Source of the DNA: Streptomyces griseiscabiei | Lineage (GTDB): Bacteria; Actinomycetota; Actinomycetes; Streptomycetales; Streptomycetaceae | Length of the DNA: 64,000 bases | Reading direction: 5' to 3' | NCBI RefSeq assembly: GCF_020010925.1 | Contig: NZ_JAGJBZ010000002.1 | Location: 3,534,001-3,598,000 of the forward strand | Part shown: positions 58,832-64,000 of the stretch, piece by piece | Numbering within the stretch: position 1 is the first letter of the stretch | Layout of the letters: every line of letters begins with the position of its first letter | Notes under the pieces: generated by a model | What the model was told of the DNA's origin: nothing | Database searches by the model: none | Seen by the model: only the letters and a program-made list of their open reading frames with translations | Position numbers and translations under genes: made by a program

Positions 58832-60519
58832 GACGCGCCTCGCAGGGGTTCGACGAGAGAGGGGAAGGAGGGCTGGTCCTTGGCCGCCGGATCCCGTCGG
58901 GGGCGGAGGAGACGCTCGAACTCGATGCTGACGGAGGGCAGTTGCAGCGGTTCGGTGATCGCGGCCACATAGCGGTCGGGGCGGATCACGGCCACGGTGC
59001 CGGCCGGGGAGGCGAACCAGTCGCGCAGGGAGCCGTCGATGTCCTCGACCACGACCGAGTCGGTGGGGGAGGCCGGGCGTTCGGTGCGGGAGCGGCCGGA
59101 GCGGGACTCGGCCACGGTGACATAGCGGGTGCCGAGGCGGTCCCAGAAGGCGCGGGACTCGGCGTCGAGATGGATCAGCGGGTCGGTGCCGTAACCGATC
59201 AGGGTGAACCAGGTGCCGAGTGCGTCGTCCAGGAGGACCGAACGGCCGTCGGGGGTCTCGACCTTCGGCTGGATCATCATGCGGCCCACGGCACCGGACT
59301 TCCTTGGTCCATGTCCGCGTTCCAGGACGACGCCGCCCTCGGCGTAGCGGGGCATCGGTTTGAAGCGCATCTGCAGGAGCCAGTCGCGCACCGCCGGGGC
59401 GAGGCCCAGACCGCGGAACAGGGTGTCACGAGGGCGCGCGATCCAGCTCCTGGTCGTCGAGAGGACACGGCCGAGGGTGTCCGAGAGGTCCACCATCGCC
59501 TTGGCGTGCGCGCGGCGTTCGCGGTCGTACGTCGACAGGATGTGCGGGTGGGCCCGGCCGGTCACCGCGGCGGCCAGCTTCCACGCCACGTTGGTCGCGT
59601 CGCGGATGCCGGTGTTCATGCCCTGCCCGGCCCACGGCGGCATCAGATGGGCGGCGTCCCCGACCAGAGCGATCCGGCCCTCGACGAAACGGCTCGCCAC
59701 GCGGGAGTGATGGGTGTAGACCCGGGAGCGGATGATGTTGAGGGCGGTGGGATCCGGGACGTGTCCGGTGAGCAGTTCACGGACCTTGTCGGGCCGCAGC
59801 ATCGCCTCGGCGTCCTCGCCGGGGAAGAGCATGAACTCCCAGCGACGGTAGTTGTAGGGCAGGTCCAGACAGACGTACGGGCGTCTCGGGTCGCAGTGCA
59901 GGCCGGTGTACGGGGCGTCGAGGGGGTCGTTGTCGCATTCGATGACCACCCACTTGCGGGGGTGGGTGTCACCGACCAGCGGGATGTTCAGCTGCGTGCG
60001 GATCGTGCTGCGTCCGCCGTCGGCCGCGACCACGTAGTCGGCACGGACCAGGACGCGTTCGCCGTCGGAGCCGGTGAGATGCAGCCGGACCTCGGTGCCG
60101 TCCTGTTCCAGGCGCACGAGTTCGTGGCCGTACAGGGGCTGTACGTGCGGATAGCGCTCCAGGCCCTTGCGCAGCGTCGCCTCGGCGAGCTGCTGCATGA
60201 AGATGTTGCGCCGGGGCCAGCCGAACTCCCTGGTGGCCGGGCGGATGTCGGCGAAGCAGCGGCCGTCCGCGCCGAACATCTTCAGCGGGATGTTCTGCAG
60301 CATGTCGGCGAGCATCTCGTCGGCCAGGCCGACGCCCTGGAAGCTGCGCAGGCACTCGTCGTCCATGCCGACCGCCCGGGGGTAGTCGACGATGTCCGTG
60401 GCGCGGTCGATGAGCAGGCTCTCCACGCCGTACAGGCCGAGGTAGTTGGCGACGGTGGTTCCGACGGGGCCGGCGCCGACGATCGCCACCTGGGTGCGGA
60501 GTTCTGCGGGTGCGCTCAT
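58828..60519 (-). CDS. FAD-dependent aromatic monooxygenase (MhpA-like)
   Basis: A 563-aa class A flavoprotein hydroxylase. FAD motif VAIVGAGPVGTTVANYLGLY, the DG motif VVAADGGRSTIRTQL, and the GD motif ALVGDAAHLMPPWAGQGMN are all present. The sequence (DDECLRSFQGVGLADEMLAD, NIFMQQLAEATLRKGLERYP) resembles 3-(3-hydroxyphenyl)propionate hydroxylase. It should ring-hydroxylate a phenolic compound before ring opening. Its ATG overlaps the hydrolase stop (ATGA), with GGAGG upstream. The substrate may be a flavonoid-derived phenylpropanoid, which is inferred from the rhamnosidase genes nearby. Confidence 0.92.
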   Translation of the reverse strand: MSAPAELRTQVAIVGAGPVGTTVANYLGLYGVESLLIDRATDIVDYPRAVGMDDECLRSFQGVGLADEMLADMLQNIPLKMFGADGRCFADIRPATREFGWPRRNIFMQQLAEATLRKGLERYPHVQPLYGHELVRLEQDGTEVRLHLTGSDGERVLVRADYVVAADGGRSTIRTQLNIPLVGDTHPRKWVVIECDNDPLDAPYTGLHCDPRRPYVCLDLPYNYRRWEFMLFPGEDAEAMLRPDKVRELLTGHVPDPTALNIIRSRVYTHHSRVASRFVEGRIALVGDAAHLMPPWAGQGMNTGIRDATNVAWKLAAAVTGRAHPHILSTYDRERRAHAKAMVDLSDTLGRVLSTTRSWIARPRDTLFRGLGLAPAVRDWLLQMRFKPMPRYAEGGVVLERGHGPRKSGAVGRMMIQPKVETPDGRSVLLDDALGTWFTLIGYGTDPLIHLDAESRAFWDRLGTRYVTVAESRSGRSRTERPASPTDSVVVEDIDGSLRDWFASPAGTVAVIRPDRYVAAITEPLQLPSVSIEFERLLRPRRDPAAKDQPSFPSLVEPLRGAS

Positions 60520-61364
60520 GGGGTGGCCTCCAGACTGGTCAGGAACTCTTGGAGCTGCTGGTGGAACGCGTCGGGCGCGTCGTCGTGGACGTAGTGCCCG
60601 GCGCCGGGGATCTCCACGGCCCGCACGAGCGGATTGCGTACGGTCATCTCCGTGGCCGTGGCGGCGGACAGGAAGTCGGAGGCGCCGCCGCGCACCACGA
60701 GCGTCGGGCAGCGCAACGCCTCCACGCTGGGCCAGAGGTCCACCTGCCGGGCAGGGTCGGTGTCGAGGCGCGCCCTGGCGATACCGGCGACGTCGAGCTT
60801 CCAGTGCCGGCGGCCGCGGGTGCCGGGCCGCAGGGTGTGACGGATCCGGGACTCCAGGGCATCGTCGGTGATGCCGGGCCGGATGCCCCGCCAGTACGTG
60901 CGGGCCGCGTCGAGCGAGGGGAACTCGGCCGGGGTGGCGGCGACTTCGCGCTTGATGCGTTCGGCCCCGGTCCCGCTGAGGGACGATCCCGGGCCGATGT
61001 CCTCGACGACGGCCCCGATGACCCGCTCGGGGTGGCGGGCGGCATAGACGTAGGTGGTGGCGCCGCCCATGGAGTGGCCGAGGAGGACGAATCGGCCGAG
61101 GCCGAGGCGGTCCGTGAACTCCTCGAGGTCGGCGACGTAGGAAGGCGTGTAGTACGCGCCTTGCGGGTCCCAGGCGCTGTCGCCCCGGCCCCGGGCGTCC
61201 AGTGCGAGGACCCGGTAGCGGCCTGCGAGACGGGTGGCGAGCGGCTCGAACGTCTGGGCGTAGCTGCGCAGACCGTGCAGCATGACGACGGCCGGGCTGT
61301 CGGGGGCGCCCCATTCGACGTAGTGGGCGCGCAGACCGCCGAGGGTGGTGAAACGGTCGTGCAT
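60516..61364 (-). CDS. Alpha/beta hydrolase (C-C bond/MhpC-like type)
   Basis: A 282-aa enzyme. VVMLHGLRSYAQTFEPLATR oxyanion region, nucleophile Ser98 in FVLLGHSMGGATTYVYAA, Asp in RGGASDFLS and His in IPGAGHYVHDDAPD. This layout fits meta-cleavage-product or enol-lactone hydrolases. It sits between the AA_synth-type and monooxygenase genes. With the VOC dioxygenase-like protein it could open and split an aromatic ring product. Confidence 0.88.
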   Translation of the reverse strand: MHDRFTTLGGLRAHYVEWGAPDSPAVVMLHGLRSYAQTFEPLATRLAGRYRVLALDARGRGDSAWDPQGAYYTPSYVADLEEFTDRLGLGRFVLLGHSMGGATTYVYAARHPERVIGAVVEDIGPGSSLSGTGAERIKREVAATPAEFPSLDAARTYWRGIRPGITDDALESRIRHTLRPGTRGRRHWKLDVAGIARARLDTDPARQVDLWPSVEALRCPTLVVRGGASDFLSAATATEMTVRNPLVRAVEIPGAGHYVHDDAPDAFHQQLQEFLTSLEATP

Positions 61365-61365
61365 C

Positions 61366-61977
61366 TCAGTGCAGTCCGTCCTGGCCCTGGACCTGGTCGG
61401 CGCGGATGCCGCCGAGCCGTGCGTGGAGCCGGCCGCGGGTGGCGAAGGCGAAGATGACGACGACCTCGTCGGGGTTCGGGGTGTCGGTGAACGTGGTGGT
61501 GACCGTGTCGTAGTGGGAGCGGACGTACAGCGCGTCCTTGTGCGCGAGGGGGATGTCGATGGCGGTGCCCGGCGCACCGCGCTTGCCGGTCGAGGGCACC
61601 CAGGACTTGCCGCCGCCGACCGCGTCGCGCACCGGGTCGGCGAAGATCGCGGTGAGGAAGGCGTTGCCGTGTTCGTACTCGCCGTGCGCGCCGACCAGGC
61701 AGGCCTTGCCGTAGCTCTCGATCGGGCGGCCCGCGGCGGCCTCGGCGACGCGACGGCCGAACTCCTCGCCGAGCTTGGGGGAGTCGGCGACGATCAGGGA
61801 GAGATCCTCGCTGAAGCAGCCGGCGTAGGGGTTGTGGATCGCGGCGGCCACGACGATCTTGCGGACCGGGTCACCGTCGGCGAGCGCTCCGGTCTCGTTC
61901 GCGTGGGTGTCCTCGATCTGGGTGAACCATTTGCGGACGTGGTAGCCCGCGAAGTTGGGCTGAGGGGACTCGGGCAT
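61366..61977 (-). CDS. AA_synth (DUF1185-type) protein
   Basis: A 203-aa protein of the so-called amino-acid-synthesis family (HVRKWFTQIEDTHANETGAL, AAAIHNPYAGCFSEDLSLIV and PKLGEEFGRRVAEAAAGRPI). The molecular role of the family is not established. AGGAG selects the ATG at 61975-61977 over one 18 nt upstream. Its place inside a catabolic operon suggests a role in ring-opening or side-chain steps. Confidence 0.88.
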   Translation of the reverse strand: MPESPQPNFAGYHVRKWFTQIEDTHANETGALADGDPVRKIVVAAAIHNPYAGCFSEDLSLIVADSPKLGEEFGRRVAEAAAGRPIESYGKACLVGAHGEYEHGNAFLTAIFADPVRDAVGGGKSWVPSTGKRGAPGTAIDIPLAHKDALYVRSHYDTVTTTFTDTPNPDEVVVIFAFATRGRLHARLGGIRADQVQGQDGLH

Positions 61978-62014
61978 GGCGTGCTCCTGAGACATCTGAG
62001 GAAAGGGGGCGGCG

Positions 62015-62578
62015 TCAGCCGTAGAGGGGCTCGACGTTGAGGGGTTCGCTGGGGGCGCCGTAGAGGCCGAGGACGCGCTTGCCCTCCTCGTCGTCGGTGA
62101 CCGTCTCGTGGAAGAACTCGAAGCGGTTGCCGTCGGGGTCGGTGAAGTACAGGCCGAAGCCCACCTTGTGGTCGGTGGTCTTGACGACGTGTACGCCCTT
62201 GGTGAGGAGCATCCCGTACAGCCGCCGCCACTCGTCGAGGTCGCCGGCCACCTCCAGGCCGTAGTGCTGGAGGCCGACGCCGCCCGCCGCGGCGCCCTCC
62301 TCGGCGCGGATCAGGGCGATGTCGTGGTGCTTCTTGCCGAAGGACAGGAACACCCACTGCGGCCCGCGCGCGGTGACCTCCATGCCGAGCACGTCCTGGT
62401 ACCAGACGGCCAAGGCCTCCGGGTCGCGGACGAAGAGGGAGAGGTGCGTGCGGACGACGCGCGGCCTGATCGTGTGGCTGTTCTCGTCGATGAGCGGGGT
62501 CGGCGGCTCGTGCTCGGCCAGGGGGCGCTCGCCGGGGTCGATGTCGGTGGGGTGGGGGGCGTGCGGGTTGTCGCTCAT
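62015..62578 (-). CDS. VOC-family extradiol-dioxygenase-like protein
   Basis: A 187-aa vicinal-oxygen-chelate protein. The metal ligands of the type I extradiol fold are seen: His45 (VRTHLSLFVRD), His105 (GVGLQHYGLEVAG) and Glu154 (DGNRFEFFHE). A 37-residue N-terminal tail is unusual (APHPTDIDPGERPLAEHEPP). The start overlaps the upstream stop (ATGA). It likely cleaves a catechol-type ring produced by the monooxygenase; a glyoxalase or isomerase role is possible. Confidence 0.9.
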   Translation of the reverse strand: MSDNPHAPHPTDIDPGERPLAEHEPPTPLIDENSHTIRPRVVRTHLSLFVRDPEALAVWYQDVLGMEVTARGPQWVFLSFGKKHHDIALIRAEEGAAAGGVGLQHYGLEVAGDLDEWRRLYGMLLTKGVHVVKTTDHKVGFGLYFTDPDGNRFEFFHETVTDDEEGKRVLGLYGAPSEPLNVEPLYG

Positions 62579-63600
62579 CAGTGTCCTTCCGGGGCCGGGG
62601 CGACGGCGGGTGTCCACGCCACGTCGGTGATCTCGCTGAACTCGCGCCACTCCTTGGACCAGGTGCGGCCCGCGTCGGTGGAGCGGAAGAGGTGGCCGTA
62701 CTTGGTTCCGGCGAAGGCGAGGAGGGGGTCGGCGGGGTGGACGCCGAAGGCCCAGACGGTGGAGTTGGCGGGGGTGTCGAGGGTCGACTCCTGCCAGGTC
62801 CGCGCGAGGTCCGTGGAGCGGAAGATCCTCGTCAGGGTGCCGGGGGTGGCGTCGCCGATGCCGAGCAACAGGTCGTCGGTGCCGGGGAGTTGCTTGATGA
62901 GGCGGGTGTAGTAGATGCCCCATTCCTCGCGGGTGTCCGTGCGCGTCCAGGTCTGTCCGTCGTCCTGGCTGACGAACAGCGCGTTGACGACCGCGACCAC
63001 GATCGTCCTGGGCGGGCCTCCGAGGACGACGACACAGTGGATGTCCGAGTTGGTGACGCCCCGGGGGAGGCTCGCGGGGGTGCCGTCGATCCGGGTCCAG
63101 GTGTCGCCGCGGTCACCGCTGCGCCACAGCCCGCCCTCCTCGACGCCGAACCAGAGGTTCTTCGGGTCGTGGCGGTCGACGGTGGCGGTGAGGATCCGGG
63201 GCCTGCTGACGCCCGCGCAGAACTCCGGTATCTCGGGCGGCAGTCGGTCCCAGGTCGCGCCCGAGTCGGTGGTCCGGTACATGGCGGCGCGGGAGGGGGC
63301 GCCGGTGCCGACGACGATGAAGTCGGGGTCGGTCGGGTCGATGGCGAGGGACCAGACGGTCCGGCCGTCGAACGGCGAGACGACGCGGTGCCAGGTCGCT
63401 CCGGCGTCGTCGCTGCGGACGAGGCCCGCGTCGGCGCCCGCGTAGACGACGTTCGGCTGCTGGGGGTGGACGGCGAGGCAGCGGACCACGGCGTCGAACT
63501 CGATGTCCTGGCCGAGGCCGAGACGGTGCCAGGTCCGGCCGTCGTCGCTGCTGCGCAGCACCGCCTGACCGGCGGTGGCGACGAGGATGGTTCCTTGCAT
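62578..63600 (-). CDS. BNR/Asp-box repeat protein (Ycf48-like propeller)
   Basis: A 340-aa protein with repeated SxDxGxTW Asp-boxes: RSSDDGRTWHRLG, RSDDAGATWHRVV, RTTDSGATWDRLP, RSGDRGDTWTRID, SQDDGQTWTRTD, RSTDLARTWQEST and RSTDAGRTWSKEW. That is seven blades of a beta-propeller. There is no signal peptide and no sialidase catalytic set. AGGAG supports the ATG at 63598-63600. A propeller protein inside a degradation operon is uncommon; it could be a scaffold or a lactonase-like enzyme. Confidence 0.9.
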   Translation of the reverse strand: MQGTILVATAGQAVLRSSDDGRTWHRLGLGQDIEFDAVVRCLAVHPQQPNVVYAGADAGLVRSDDAGATWHRVVSPFDGRTVWSLAIDPTDPDFIVVGTGAPSRAAMYRTTDSGATWDRLPPEIPEFCAGVSRPRILTATVDRHDPKNLWFGVEEGGLWRSGDRGDTWTRIDGTPASLPRGVTNSDIHCVVVLGGPPRTIVVAVVNALFVSQDDGQTWTRTDTREEWGIYYTRLIKQLPGTDDLLLGIGDATPGTLTRIFRSTDLARTWQESTLDTPANSTVWAFGVHPADPLLAFAGTKYGHLFRSTDAGRTWSKEWREFSEITDVAWTPAVAPAPEGH

Positions 63601-63634
63601 GGGTGTGGCTCCTGTCAGAAGGGGGTCGGACGGT

Positions 63635-64000
63635 TCAGAGGAAGACACCGCGGGTCAGACCTCCGTCGATACCCAGCGACTCCCCGGTGATCGCCGCCGC
63701 TCTGGGCGAGGCGAGGAAGGCGATGGCCTCGGCGATCTCGCCGGCCGTCAGAACCCGGCGGATCGGGGTCCGGGCGACGAAGTCGGCCTCGACCTCGGCC
63801 GCCGTGATGCCGCGCTTGGCGGCCTCCTTCTCGTACAGCTCGTGGATGTGCTCGGTCTCCACGACCCCGGGGTGCACGGTGTTGACGGTGATCCCGGACG
63901 GGCCCAGCTGGTCGGAGAGGGCCTTGGTCATGTGGACGACGGCGAGATTGCGCATCCCGGAGAGCGCGTGGCTGGAACGGCCGGTCAGTCCGCCGATGTT
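63635..64000 (-). CDS. Short-chain dehydrogenase/reductase (partial)
   Basis: The last 121 residues are present; the N-terminal NAD(P)-binding part lies beyond the window. It has the SDR C-terminal features SDQLGPSGITVNTVHPGVVE and ITGESLGIDGGLTRGVFL. Where a YxxxK motif is expected after a Ser, this protein has GLTGRSSHALSGMRNLAVVH, so the catalytic Tyr is not in its usual place; this subgroup is known among SDRs. It precedes the BNR gene by about 34 bp and starts the catabolic operon visible here. Confidence 0.9.
   Translation of the reverse strand, partial: NIGGLTGRSSHALSGMRNLAVVHMTKALSDQLGPSGITVNTVHPGVVETEHIHELYEKEAAKRGITAAEVEADFVARTPIRRVLTAGEIAEAIAFLASPRAAAITGESLGIDGGLTRGVFL

Overview
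The window is high-GC actinobacterial DNA, most likely from a Streptomyces chromosome arm. The evidence is strong codon-position GC bias, GTG starts, Tat and lipoprotein signals, LacI/TetR/HxlR regulators, NIPSNAP and FG-GAP proteins, and many secreted glycosidases. Identification is from sequence alone. No tRNA, rRNA, CRISPR array or replication origin was seen.

Layout. 1-4.6 kb: a sugar-uptake/beta-galactosidase locus (partial LacI regulator, solute-binding lipoprotein, one chimeric permease, GH42). 4.6-6.3 kb: a decayed GH2 enzyme joined out of frame to a decayed MMPL transporter. 6.5-7.4 kb: a secreted ribosome-inactivating protein (rRNA N-glycosidase) whose last four residues are KDEL. 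7.6-10.2 kb: lipoprotein plus OmpR-type two-component system. 10.3-15.2 kb: Gfo/Idh/MocA oxidoreductase, GH1, LacI regulator and an HSL-type hydrolase, with LacI-type operators on both sides of the regulator. 15.6-25.1 kb: secreted S33 peptidase, an ABC exporter, IS3 and IS21 remnants, a GNAT acetyltransferase, the remnant of a deleted ABC exporter operon, a trypsin-like protease and an orphan histidine kinase. 25.3-31.2 kb: GH106 rhamnosidase, HSL-type hydrolase, quinone-oxidoreductase-like enzyme and HxlR regulator. 31.7-35.1 kb: an intact ABC exporter whose leader matches the remnant. 35.3-47.8 kb: TetR, GH3, MFS, two GH78 rhamnosidases, a truncated hydrolase and an HSL-type hydrolase. 48.6-56.4 kb: TetR, oligopeptide-type ABC importer and amidase. 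56.5-58 kb: FG-GAP repeat protein. 58.5-64 kb: a tightly overlapping catabolic operon (SDR, BNR-repeat protein, VOC dioxygenase-like protein, AA_synth protein, alpha/beta hydrolase, FAD monooxygenase, NIPSNAP protein).

How the genes may work together. Three rhamnosidases (GH106, GH78, GH78) plus GH1, GH3 and GH42 glycosidases, sugar transport and an aromatic ring hydroxylation/cleavage-type operon suggest use of plant rhamnosides such as flavonoid glycosides: sugars are removed first, then the aglycone is oxidised. Two rhamnosidase promoters carry the same LacI-type palindrome (TGAAWCGWTTCA). A second regulon is suggested by a recurring TCGGCCGAANGGCCGA motif upstream of the S33 peptidase, both ABC exporters (one intact, one a remnant) and the orphan kinase.

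The window also carries an unusual density of deletion scars: a permease fusion, a GH2/MMPL fusion, a collapsed ABC operon, a collapsed hydrolase, a hydrolase fragment and two IS remnants. This fits an eroding accessory region. The most striking item is the RIP toxin ending in KDEL, a eukaryotic ER-retrieval signal.
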